From an uncultured Rickettsiales bacterium (GTDB lineage: Bacteria > Pseudomonadota > Alphaproteobacteria > Rickettsiales > Deianiraeaceae), in the NCBI GenBank assembly GCA_946413485.1, contig CAMKKS010000002.1, positions 1 through 61,630 of the forward strand: DNA of 61,630 nucleotides, written 5' to 3'. The position numbers and the translations under genes were made by a program. Shown here in pieces: positions 7,315 through 14,926 of the stretch. Numbering within the stretch: the stretch's first letter is position 1; each line of letters opens with the position of its first letter. Under the pieces are notes generated by a model. That model searched no databases. It worked only from the letters and a program-made list of their open reading frames with translations, and had not been told where the DNA came from.

Positions 7315-7989
7315 TTAAGCCATTTCAACTCTTACGAACTTTTCACCAGTTTTCTGACATACTACATCTAAATCAGGATTTGTTGAAATAATCACTTCAC
7401 CTGTAGCATTGTTCATGTAGATGTAAGATTCTTTACCTTTCAAAAGTTTAGCAACCTTTGGATTAATCTTCTGAGAAGGTTTTTTGGTTTTCTTTGGTTT
7501 TTTAGGTTCTTCGATAGATCCTACAACATTCACCAAATCGAAATCCAAATCAAATTTTTTGCAAAGTTCTTTGGCTTCGTCAGTTAACTTTGTTACAGCA
7601 AAACCATGATTATTATCCCAAAATTCAGTCACTAAACCGTGAGCATCAGCAATCTTCTTGAAAGATTTTCTGTGATACTGCTGAACTGAACAATCATCAA
7701 TTTTCTTCATTTTAGCATAAAGATGAGCCATTTCATGAAGCATTGTTTCAACAATACCTTCAGTTCCGCGATTTAAATTCTGAGATACAATGTTGATCTC
7801 ATAGAAAGTTTCTTTTGCGGAATTTTCCCAAGTTCTTTGACGAGTGCACCAACCTAAAATTGAAGCACGTGGCGCACGCTGTACTGTGATAACTGGGGTA
7901 GGTAATTCGCCATTGTAGTAGTGATTATTTAATTCAGCGAAAACATTCTGTAATCTTTCGATAATTTCGTTCATATTGTTTGTATTCAT
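7315..7989 (-). CDS. SprT-like metalloprotease
   Basis: A 224-residue SprT/Spartan-type zinc metallopeptidase. The active site HEMAH is at 85-89, with a probable third ligand at His106 in YHRKSF; a Lys-rich KKPKKTKK linker (about 165) precedes a C-terminal domain. Family members cleave DNA-protein crosslinks, which would suit a replication block. I start at the ATG at 7989, after GAGGAACG, rather than the upstream GTG at 8013, because other early genes here share this AGGAACGTAAA leader. Two promoters lie upstream, and a terminator follows. Confidence 0.85.
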   Translation of the reverse strand: MNTNNMNEIIERLQNVFAELNNHYYNGELPTPVITVQRAPRASILGWCTRQRTWENSAKETFYEINIVSQNLNRGTEGIVETMLHEMAHLYAKMKKIDDCSVQQYHRKSFKKIADAHGLVTEFWDNNHGFAVTKLTDEAKELCKKFDLDFDLVNVVGSIEEPKKPKKTKKPSQKINPKVAKLLKGKESYIYMNNATGEVIISTNPDLDVVCQKTGEKFVRVEMA

Positions 7990-8026
7990 TTTACGTTCCT
8001 CATTTCGTTTCACATTCTATATTCTT

Positions 8027-8055
8027 ATTATAACATAGAATTTTCAATTCGTAAA
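8027..8055 (-). promoter_or_regulatory. Early promoter, proximal (SprT-like)
   Basis: TTTACG (8050-8055) and TATAAT (8027-8032) on the minus strand, 17 bp apart. Confidence 0.7.
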
Positions 8056-8122
8056 TACTTTTTTTAAACTTTTTTTAACATTTTCGAATATTTTTATATT
8101 CGTTTCTCATGTTTATGATTAT

Positions 8123-8150
8123 ATTATAACGTATTTTTAAGATTTGTAAA
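8123..8150 (-). promoter_or_regulatory. Early promoter, distal (SprT-like)
   Basis: TTTACA (8145-8150) and TATAAT (8123-8128), 16 bp apart, within a sequence almost identical to the early promoters near 14455, 27866, 32975 and 61175, including the CATAAACATGAG leader. Confidence 0.85.
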
Positions 8151-8169
8151 TAGCTTTTTTAAAAAATTC

Positions 8170-9666
8170 TTAAAATTTTTCAAGATTTATCTTAACTTCA
8201 GTTAATTTAAAATCCTCAGGGATATATGACATATCTTGTCTATGTTTATATTGTTTCCAAAAGATTCCTGAAGGTCTTTTAAATCCAAAATTATCGACTA
8301 AATCATATACGACAGATTCTGTCTTCGATTTATGAAGCCTCATAAGTCTACCTAATGACTGTGAAACAGTCGTAAAAGCTTTTAAAGGTGTGGCAAAAAT
8401 CAAATTCTTAAGTTGTTTAATATTTAAACCTGTAGAGACTAAAGCGTAATTTCCAAAACAGATCGACCCTTCTTCGTCATTCATTTTAGCTCTGATTTTT
8501 TCCCTTATATCAGCAGGTTGTTCACCGTTTAAAAAATATACTTTATATTTTTCTTGAAATTCAAATGATTTTTTACCTGTAATATTCTCTTCTTGAATTT
8601 CAACATTTGGATATTTAAGCTTCATATAATCAATAAACAAAGATTTCCCATGTAAGGTTCTTTGAAATAAAATTAAACAATTTTCAGATTTTTCATTTAA
8701 AGAATTTACTAATTTTAATATTAAAGAATTACGCTTTTGATGCTCAATTAAATATTGAAGTTGATCGTTATATTCTTTAATTTTTGAAAATTCAGATTTT
8801 TCTGAATATTGATAATCTAAAATTAAAGCGTTAATTTTAACCGGACAACCTAAACCTCGTTCAATAAGTTCTTTTGCGCTTATAATCTCTTTAGGTTGTC
8901 CAAATAATCCAACTAAAGTCATTTTTGCCACGGGATCTTCTGGTAAAGTTCCAGTAAATCCTAGTTTTATAGGGGTTTGATTTGCTCTTAAAATAATATC
9001 TGAAACAACTTTAGAAGCAAATCTGTGAGCTTCGTCGCAGATAATAAAATCAAAATTCGTTTTGTTTTCTTCAACTAAAGACTGCCATGTGCTTATTGTT
9101 AAAGTTGTAGAAAAATCAGATTTATTTCCGTTTCCTAAAATTTGAATTTCATTATGTAAATCTTTTAAACCATAAGATTCAATATCATTTTTAAATTGAG
9201 TTAAAAGATTTATGTTAGGAACAACTAAAACACCTTTTAAATTTTTTAATCTAAAATATTCAAGAATTAACGAAATAATCGCAGATTTACCGCTTGAGGT
9301 TGTGCTTCTTAAAAGACATACTTTGTTTGTTAAAGCATAGCCAACAGCTTTAAGCTGATAATCATAAGGTTCAAACGGTAATTTGATTATTTTTTGATCA
9401 AATAATGATTTAAATTCTTTTAAATCTTCAAAGAATTTTTGATTTTCAAAATTTTTAAAAATTAAAGGTAAATGACCGTTATAAATCAATAATCCGTTAT
9501 TTTGAATTGACCCAAAATATTGATATGGGCTTTTAATGCCCATTTTAACTAACCTGTTATACTTTGCTTTAGGGTCATAAACTTTTAAAAAATTATAAGC
9601 GTCTCTAATTTCGTCTGAAGTACCTGTTAAAAAACTAAAACTTTCGTTAATCTTTTCAAAATTCAT
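8170..9666 (-). CDS. uvsW: UvsW-like superfamily 2 helicase
   Basis: A 498-residue DEAD/DEAH-type helicase similar in size and plan to T4 UvsW. An N-terminal region leads into LPFEPYDYQLKAV (Q-like motif, about 97-109), Walker A STTSSGKS (121-128), DEAH (210-213), GFTGTLP (motif III) and, in the second RecA domain, LGRLMRLHKS (motif VI). UvsW remodels branched DNA and R-loops and switches replication from origin-dependent to recombination-dependent mode. It sits 8 bases after the large origin-binding-helicase gene, so the two are co-transcribed. Confidence 0.85.
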   Translation of the reverse strand: MNFEKINESFSFLTGTSDEIRDAYNFLKVYDPKAKYNRLVKMGIKSPYQYFGSIQNNGLLIYNGHLPLIFKNFENQKFFEDLKEFKSLFDQKIIKLPFEPYDYQLKAVGYALTNKVCLLRSTTSSGKSAIISLILEYFRLKNLKGVLVVPNINLLTQFKNDIESYGLKDLHNEIQILGNGNKSDFSTTLTISTWQSLVEENKTNFDFIICDEAHRFASKVVSDIILRANQTPIKLGFTGTLPEDPVAKMTLVGLFGQPKEIISAKELIERGLGCPVKINALILDYQYSEKSEFSKIKEYNDQLQYLIEHQKRNSLILKLVNSLNEKSENCLILFQRTLHGKSLFIDYMKLKYPNVEIQEENITGKKSFEFQEKYKVYFLNGEQPADIREKIRAKMNDEEGSICFGNYALVSTGLNIKQLKNLIFATPLKAFTTVSQSLGRLMRLHKSKTESVVYDLVDNFGFKRPSGIFWKQYKHRQDMSYIPEDFKLTEVKINLEKF

Positions 9667-9674
9667 AGCTATCT

Positions 9675-12278
9675 CTAAAATTTTATAAAATCTTTATATT
9701 TTTCTATATTATCATTTAAACCTAAAAATCTTTCACCGATTTTAGATTTATTCTCAAATCCACATTCTTTTAAAATATTTTTAAATTTATCTGAAATTTC
9801 ACAAGGATAATATTTATCCTTCAAAGGTCTTTTAATAATTTTTAAAACATCATTCCAAAATTTAACATTTTCAACATTGTTTATAATATCATTTGAAATT
9901 TCAATTTGAATTTGAGATTTATCTAAAGTACAAGAATAATCTTTAATTAAATTATAATTTTTACATTTTTTAATAAATCCTTGATGTTCAATTTCGAGTT
10001 TTAAAATTTCCTTTCTTATATTTTTATCTGAAGCTTCAATATTAAATTCAAGATTATAAAGAATTTCAAAAATTTTTGAATTTTCAGAATCTTTAATATC
10101 TGAAATATCAATATTTGAAATATTATAATATTCCTCTAAAAGTTCTAAAGTTAAATTATAATTTTCTTTTTGAACTTCTTTAATATAAGGAAGTAAAATA
10201 TTTGTTTCAAATTTTTGAGTTACTTTAATCGGTTTATTTTTAAACTGATATTGAAGCAAAAATAAAAACGCATTTTTATGATTAAATTCTAAAATATTTT
10301 TAAACAAATCAATTTGAAGAGCGTTCTTTCCTAACTTTGATAATCTCGGTTCACCATAATTATTGAGCTCAAAAAGAAAATTCATTTCAAGTTGATTTCC
10401 TAAGTTCTTTAAATAAGAATCTCTAATTTCCTCTAAAGTTGTTTTAACATAATTTATTTTATTTTTAATATAAAAATGAATCTCTTTCGCTTTTCTCGTT
10501 CTCTTAATCATTTGAAGAGAACTGATAACATCGCAGGTATTTGCTGAATCATAATGAAAATGATAATCAACATTGTTTAAGTTTGAAATTCCTACTGTTA
10601 AAGTCGGTGAGTAAATCAAAACATCAAATTTGTCATTTTCAGATTTTTCAAAACATTTAAAAATCAATTCCTTCGTAACTTTCGGTGTTTCCGCTGTTAA
10701 AGTAATTACTCTCAAACCGTATTTAGATAATAATTTTTTTAAAGCTTTAATTATATTTAAAGAAGTACACGAAATTGTAATTTTTTTATGTTTTTTAGCA
10801 TGAATTAAAATGCTTTGAATAAAACAGTTATAATTTTCATAATCATAAAGTTGAGTGGAATCTCTAAAATTATTTTGAACTAAAAATATATTGTCTTTCT
10901 TACATGTTAAAAGACGATTTTCAAAACCTGTTAAAAAAGCATCGGCGATAACGAGCTTCTTTCGTAAACACGCGAATAATTTACTCAAATTTATATTTGT
11001 GTTATTTAAATTTGACCTTGAGTGAATCATCACAGAAACAAACTCATCTAAAATCGCAATGTCAAACATTCGAATATTGTACTTATGAAGAGAATCGTAT
11101 TGAACAATTAAAGAATCCCCGATATTGTAATTATCACGGTTATATAATTTAATATTATATTTTTTAGAATAATCTTGAGCAACGGAAATTCTGTTTGAAC
11201 AGATTAAAACCTTCATATCTTGGTCTTGTGCCTGTTTGATTATCTCTTCAATAATTTTAGATTTTGCCGTTCCCATCGGGCTTCGAATGCTAAAAAGACC
11301 TTCAGGTTTTTCTAAAAATTCTGAAATTTTTGATTTAATATTTTCGTCAACTTCAATAAACTGTTGATTTATTTCAGTTAAATTTGTGTTTGTGTTATAA
11401 TTCAATAATTCTGTTTCATAATTTACTTCTTTCTTTAATAATTCTTTAGCTTTTTGAAGTTTTGAGATTTGATCAAATAAATTGATATCTCTTGTAGAAT
11501 TATAATGACGCATAACATACGGATTATCATAAAACCAGAAAAATCCACCTGGTGATTTGATTTCCGTCGGATGTTTAAAAGTTATACAGTTATCGGCAAC
11601 TTTTAACGCTTCAAATCCTAAACTTTCAAAAACTTTTAAACATAATTTTTGAATTGTGTCAACATTTGACACATCTAAATCCTTAGGAATCTCAAAAGAA
11701 TTTTTAAAAACTATCTCTTGAGTAGGTGAAAAATTAAAAACATAGTTATCCTCGTCAGAATTTAAAAGAATTTTATATTTGTTAATAGGTGCGTTTAAAG
11801 CTGCTTTTCTCGCAGGAGAAGGATCAAGCTCACAGAATTTTGATAAGTCGTCTTGAAGTTTAGCTAATAACGATTTTAAATATTTTATCTCTAAAGGTTC
11901 TATAAATAGAAAACCTTTAATGTTGAAATTATCAACATTATTACACGACCTTGACTCACCTAAAATACAGTTATAATTTTTAAAATATTTTAAAATTTCA
12001 ATTTGGTCTTGTTTTGTCTTTACGTGATCGGCATCAATAATTACATAATCAACCTTTTTAGGGTAATAAGAATTAAGATTTGCCTTTCTTCTGTAAGTTC
12101 TTAAAGGTTCTTTTAAATCTAAAGTAATATTTAAAACGAATTCGTTTACTAGAACTCTAAACAAATCTTCTTTAGTGTTGATATTTAATGTTTCAAAATC
12201 AAAAGTTAAATCATCGTAAGGTGAAATTGCTCTTTTACCTGATGTTTTCTTTGATGTAAATTTAGTTATTTTATACAT
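9675..12278 (-). CDS. Primase-like domain fused to UL9-like origin-binding helicase
   Basis: An 867-residue replication protein. Residues about 60-300 resemble archaeo-eukaryotic primases of large DNA viruses: VDYVIIDADHV (76-86) has the catalytic D-x-D, followed by ESRSCN...IKGFLFIEP and KSPGGFFWFYDNPYV (241-255). From 320 a superfamily 2 helicase follows: SPMGTAKSK (333-341), LDEFVSV (410-416), and YSPTLTVGISN with a later MIKRTRKAKE motif, the pattern of herpes UL9 origin-binding protein (Herpes_ori_bp). UL9 binds short repeats and opens nearby AT-rich DNA. A primase/UL9 fusion is known from giant viruses. A TTAACA-16-TATAAT promoter precedes it. Confidence 0.75.
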   Translation of the reverse strand: MYKITKFTSKKTSGKRAISPYDDLTFDFETLNINTKEDLFRVLVNEFVLNITLDLKEPLRTYRRKANLNSYYPKKVDYVIIDADHVKTKQDQIEILKYFKNYNCILGESRSCNNVDNFNIKGFLFIEPLEIKYLKSLLAKLQDDLSKFCELDPSPARKAALNAPINKYKILLNSDEDNYVFNFSPTQEIVFKNSFEIPKDLDVSNVDTIQKLCLKVFESLGFEALKVADNCITFKHPTEIKSPGGFFWFYDNPYVMRHYNSTRDINLFDQISKLQKAKELLKKEVNYETELLNYNTNTNLTEINQQFIEVDENIKSKISEFLEKPEGLFSIRSPMGTAKSKIIEEIIKQAQDQDMKVLICSNRISVAQDYSKKYNIKLYNRDNYNIGDSLIVQYDSLHKYNIRMFDIAILDEFVSVMIHSRSNLNNTNINLSKLFACLRKKLVIADAFLTGFENRLLTCKKDNIFLVQNNFRDSTQLYDYENYNCFIQSILIHAKKHKKITISCTSLNIIKALKKLLSKYGLRVITLTAETPKVTKELIFKCFEKSENDKFDVLIYSPTLTVGISNLNNVDYHFHYDSANTCDVISSLQMIKRTRKAKEIHFYIKNKINYVKTTLEEIRDSYLKNLGNQLEMNFLFELNNYGEPRLSKLGKNALQIDLFKNILEFNHKNAFLFLLQYQFKNKPIKVTQKFETNILLPYIKEVQKENYNLTLELLEEYYNISNIDISDIKDSENSKIFEILYNLEFNIEASDKNIRKEILKLEIEHQGFIKKCKNYNLIKDYSCTLDKSQIQIEISNDIINNVENVKFWNDVLKIIKRPLKDKYYPCEISDKFKNILKECGFENKSKIGERFLGLNDNIEKYKDFIKF

Positions 12279-12304
12279 TTTTTTAAATTCCTTTTGATTT
12301 TAAT

Positions 12305-12332
12305 ATTATATATCAAAAAAATTTTTTGTTAA
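12305..12332 (-). promoter_or_regulatory. Early-type promoter (origin-binding helicase operon)
   Basis: TTAACA (12327-12332) and TATAAT (12305-12310), 16 bp apart, before the ATG at 12278. Confidence 0.6.
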
Positions 12333-12366
12333 CTTTTAATAATAACGTTATTACTGATTGCGTAAT

Positions 12367-12414
12367 AAAAAACAACGTTATCAAGATTTTTAATTTTCTG
12401 ATAACGTTGTTTTT
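12367..12414. terminator. Perfect 16-bp hairpin terminator
   Basis: AAAAACAACGTTATCA pairs fully with TGATAACGTTGTTTTT, with A/T runs on both sides. It would end leftward transcripts from the 12437 gene and could work in both directions. Confidence 0.75.
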
Positions 12415-12436
12415 ATTTTAATTTGTTGTTTTTATT

Positions 12437-12901
12437 TTAAAGACCGAAAAGTTTAGCGCAGGCGGTAAAACCAGTTAAATAATCATTTTCTTTGAAAGAA
12501 TCATATTTTGCTAAGGTATTTGCTTTTGCGAATTTTAAAACTTCTTTAGCAAGCTTCTGATTAGGAGCGCCATAATATAGCCATAAATCTAAAGCGGCAA
12601 TAATTTTTTCTGTTGTGCCTGATTTTACAGCATCCAAAACATCAGAATAAAAAACAGTTTCAAAAAACTTTTTAGCATCTTTTTCAGAAAAGTTTGTTCT
12701 TTTTATAAAGCTTTCAAAATTTTCACCTGCTTCAGGAAAAAAGCTATTTTTATTTTTTGTTAAAAAATCATTTGTTTTTGGATAATCAGAATAAACAGGT
12801 TCTCCGTTTTTCTTTCTTAATCCAGTAAACTGAAAAAATAAATCGCCATAGTCTTGAGCTTCATTTAATGGTTCAGATAAATAATAATCTTTAAACAGCA
12901 T
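12437..12901 (-). CDS. Late protein with capsid-targeting-like N-terminus
   Basis: A 154-residue, mostly helical protein I do not recognise. Its start MLFKDYYLSE resembles the T4 capsid-targeting sequence MKTYQEFIAE, with L-x-E at 8-10 where a gp21-type prohead protease would cut. It is monocistronic, with an exact late promoter 32 bases upstream, AAAGGAAATTT before the ATG, and a perfect hairpin terminator after it. A packaged internal protein is the inference. Confidence 0.6.
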   Translation of the reverse strand: MLFKDYYLSEPLNEAQDYGDLFFQFTGLRKKNGEPVYSDYPKTNDFLTKNKNSFFPEAGENFESFIKRTNFSEKDAKKFFETVFYSDVLDAVKSGTTEKIIAALDLWLYYGAPNQKLAKEVLKFAKANTLAKYDSFKENDYLTGFTACAKLFGL

Positions 12902-12932
12902 TTTAAAATTTCCTTTTAAAAATATTTTATTT

Positions 12933-12940
12933 TATTTATA
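12933..12940 (-). promoter_or_regulatory. T4-type late promoter
   Basis: Exact TATAAATA on the minus strand before the ATG at 12901. Confidence 0.8.
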
Positions 12941-13030
12941 TAAAAATAACGTTTTAAAAAAATCCTAATAACGTTGTTTTAAAACGTGATTTCCTTAACA
13001 TTTTAATAAATAAATGAAAAAGGAGTAAAC

Positions 13031-13237
13031 ATGAAAAAAATTATCATATTAATAATGATTTTAGCATTAGGATTTTTCTTTTTTAAAGAAAAAGAAGAAG
13101 AAGTAAAACAAATGGATTGTTTTACCATGGACGAAATTTGTATTTTAGACAAAGATTGCCACTCTAAATATGATAAACTTAAAGGTTGTATTATTGTTAA
13201 TAAAAAATTAAAGTGTTTCTGTGCTAAACAGGAATAA
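13031..13237 (+). CDS. Small exported or membrane-anchored Cys protein
   Basis: A 68-residue protein with a hydrophobic N-terminal segment (about 3-19) after two lysines, then an acidic/basic linker and six cysteines (C30, C37, C43, C53, C62, C64 approximately). This is the layout of a small secreted or membrane-tethered disulfide protein. Phage proteins of this kind may block superinfection or help lysis; neither is shown. It has a good AAGGAG site and a late-like AATAAATA at 13005. Its end overlaps the convergent gene by 14 bases. Confidence 0.65.
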   Translation: MKKIIILIMILALGFFFFKEKEEEVKQMDCFTMDEICILDKDCHSKYDKLKGCIIVNKKLKCFCAKQE

Positions 13238-13460
13238 AATACGCGAAGCCAATCTTTTTTCCATCAATATCTGCTATTAAAGAAAACATAAATTCTTTTT
13301 CAATAGAATCTAACTTCCCGAAATAAACTCTTTTCTCCTCGGGAAGATTTTCAGAATTTTCTAAAGAGTCTTTTAAATTTTCTAAAGGTTTTAAAGAATA
13401 AGCAAAATATCCTTTCTTTCCAATAAATCTTTCAGCGTTGTATTCGTCATAGATTTTCAT
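13224..13460 (-). CDS. Hypothetical early protein
   Basis: Unrecognised 78-residue protein, last in a leftward cluster of small overlapping genes (13224-14419). Its ATG overlaps the upstream stop by 4 bases and its 3' end overlaps the convergent 13031 gene. Confidence 0.55.
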   Translation of the reverse strand: MKIYDEYNAERFIGKKGYFAYSLKPLENLKDSLENSENLPEEKRVYFGKLDSIEKEFMFSLIADIDGKKIGFAYFIPV

Positions 13461-13657
13461 AAAGAATTGTCCTCTTTAAATTTTAGCATTCTTTCCATTT
13501 TAACTTCTTCAAGTTCTCTCAACCACCTTGAGAGTTTTTTAAATTCTTTAGCTTTAGCTTTATTATGAAGACTTTTTGAACGAAATTCTTTTGCTAAATC
13601 TTCAATCTCTTGAATCTCAGCTTGAAGCTTTAAAAGTTTCTTTAAATTTTCGTTCAT
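13457..13657 (-). CDS. Small coiled-coil protein
   Basis: A 66-residue, highly charged helical protein (Lys/Glu/Leu heptads throughout), probably a short coiled coil. Part of the leftward small-gene cluster; its start lies inside the end of the 59-residue gene upstream. Confidence 0.55.
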   Translation of the reverse strand: MNENLKKLLKLQAEIQEIEDLAKEFRSKSLHNKAKAKEFKKLSRWLRELEEVKMERMLKFKEDNSL

Positions 13658-13796
13658 ACTCAGCTTCCATTAAAGTAAGAATTAATTTAAAATAATCTTT
13701 AAAATCAACCTCTAAATCTTTAGAGACTTCTTTTATTTCGTTTATAAAATAATCAACATCACATTTTGCTTCGGATTGAAGCTCTTTTTCTGTCAT
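13617..13796 (-). CDS. Small acidic protein in overlap
   Basis: A 59-residue open frame (begins MTEKELQSEAK, ends KFKETFKASS) fills the gap between neighbouring genes. Its ATG overlaps the upstream TGA, and it runs 41 bases into the next gene. The coupling supports it; the long overlap makes its real end less certain. Confidence 0.5.
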   Translation of the reverse strand: MTEKELQSEAKCDVDYFINEIKEVSKDLEVDFKDYFKLILTLMEAEYERKFKETFKASS

Positions 13797-13984
13797 TCTG
13801 TTGTTTCCGTAAAAATTTGAACCATTTCATTGTTGTATTCAATATGATTTGTTGGTTTTAGATAAAAAGAACCATAATACGAACCTTTATCAAGGTCACA
13901 TTCGTCAACGACAATTGAAACATCAGGATCGATGTTTTCATCTTTTATTTCACTTAAAATTTTAATTAATTCTGAAATTTTCAT
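13793..13984 (-). CDS. Small acidic early protein
   Basis: A 63-residue protein beginning MKISELIKILSEIKDENIDPDV. The pattern of an amphipathic helix followed by a Pro-Asp-Val strand is common in small phage proteins of unknown function. It appears related in plan to its upstream neighbour (MKIEDLEKILKEMK...), suggesting duplication. The stop and start codons overlap on both sides. Confidence 0.6.
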   Translation of the reverse strand: MKISELIKILSEIKDENIDPDVSIVVDECDLDKGSYYGSFYLKPTNHIEYNNEMVQIFTETTE

Positions 13985-14175
13985 GCTAAAATCCTTATGA
14001 ATTTTCCTTCAATATCTTCGAAAAAATCAACATCATCAAATTTTAACTCAATTCTTTTATCAGCAAATCTTACAGAATCTTCAAGACTGTCTTCTAAAAG
14101 ACCAACCCTTACATCGATGTTTCCGTGAAGGTTCTTCATTTCCTTTAAAATTTTTTCTAAATCTTCAATTTTCAT
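13981..14175 (-). CDS. Small acidic early protein (paralogue-like)
   Basis: A 64-residue protein with the same plan as its neighbour at 13793: an N-terminal helix MKIEDLEKILKEM, then NIDVRVG. Function unknown. It is followed by a 4-base overlap and preceded by an SD, GGAAAGAAA. Confidence 0.6.
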   Translation of the reverse strand: MKIEDLEKILKEMKNLHGNIDVRVGLLEDSLEDSVRFADKRIELKFDDVDFFEDIEGKFIRILA

Positions 14176-14185
14176 TTTCTTTCCT

Positions 14186-14419
14186 TTACTTTATTAAAGA
14201 TCCTTTCTTGCCGATTAAATACCCAATCAAAATTGTGATTGTTACAAATACTGAATTCTTTAGAAACATCATAGCTTCAGGATTTCCTTCAAATGCCCAC
14301 ATAATGTTTGCTGTCCATAAAATGAATCCAAGAGTAAGGATAACACTTTGAACAGCTTTCTTAGCAATCCAAATATCATCGTTATCAATCTTCATTACAT
14401 CTTTCATTATCTTATTCAT
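14186..14419 (-). CDS. Small protein with two membrane segments
   Basis: A 77-residue protein with two likely transmembrane helices (about 22-44 and 53-71) and a short charged C-terminus. The topology resembles small holins, but expression from a strong early promoter argues for an early membrane function such as superinfection exclusion. It is the first gene of the 13224-14419 cluster, with leader AAGGAACATAAA shared with other early genes. Confidence 0.6.
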   Translation of the reverse strand: MNKIMKDVMKIDNDDIWIAKKAVQSVILTLGFILWTANIMWAFEGNPEAMMFLKNSVFVTITILIGYLIGKKGSLIK

Positions 14420-14454
14420 TTTATGTTCCTTACGTTTCTCATGTTTATGATTAT

Positions 14455-14482
14455 ATTATAACGTATTTTTATGATTTGTAAA
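14455..14482 (-). promoter_or_regulatory. Early promoter
   Basis: TTTACA (14477-14482) and TATAAT (14455-14460), 16 bp apart, with the conserved CATAAACATGAGAAACG leader. Confidence 0.85.
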
Positions 14483-14509
14483 TAGTTTTTTTAAAATTTT
14501 TTAAAAAAT

Positions 14510-14634
14510 TCTATATAATTATATAGATTTTTCTCTAGGTTTATTTTATTAACTTTATTTTAAAAATAGTTAATTATTTTAATTAAAATAGCTTATAAAG
14601 TTAATTATTTTAATTTATTTTTAAATAAAGTTAA
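14510..14634. repeat. Nested palindromes upstream of an early promoter
   Basis: An 18-bp perfect palindrome (14510-14527) is followed by long arms at 14549-14568 and 14616-14634 that are complementary apart from one extra T. Between the arms lies a perfect palindrome TATTTTAATTAAAATA and a direct repeat AGTTAATTATTTTAATT. It could extrude a cruciform or form a long RNA hairpin. No gene. Confidence 0.65.
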
Positions 14635-14639
14635 TTTTA

Positions 14640-14895
14640 TTAGTGATAGCTCAAAAATTGAAGATTTTTAAAGCTTTTTGAGAGCTTTTGAGACCTAAAA
14701 ACAACGTAATAAGCTTTTATGAAAAGTCTATTACGTTATAATTTTATTTTTTCAATTTCCTTATATAAAGATATCTTTAAAATATTTTAAATAAAAACCT
14801 TTAAAGATAGTTCTAGTTTTGAACGAGTTCTAGAACTGAAAAAATTCGATATTAAAGTTCTTTATATAAAGAATATAAAAATAATTTTTAAACTT
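14640..14895. repeat. Composite intergenic repeat module
   Basis: No gene. Contains an AGCTC...GAGAGCT hairpin (about 14648-14684), one ACGTAAT-type hairpin (about 14698-14740), an AT-rich block with CCTTATATAAAGATATC (about 14755-14775), TTCTAG sites at 14811 (half) and 14828 (full palindrome, 17 bp later), and a second CTTTATATAAAG block. Confidence 0.7.
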
Positions 14896-14903
14896 TATAA
14901 ATA
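14896..14903 (+). promoter_or_regulatory. T4-type late promoter (ADP-ribosyltransferase)
   Basis: Exact TATAAATA on the plus strand, 24 bases before the ATG at 14927. Confidence 0.8.
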
Positions 14904-14926
14904 ATTTTAAAAAAGGATTAAAAAAA

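Noticed and set aside
14186-14419. Calling the two-helix protein a holin
   Set aside because: Its strong early promoter and lack of a neighbouring endolysin do not fit; I leave it as a small membrane protein.
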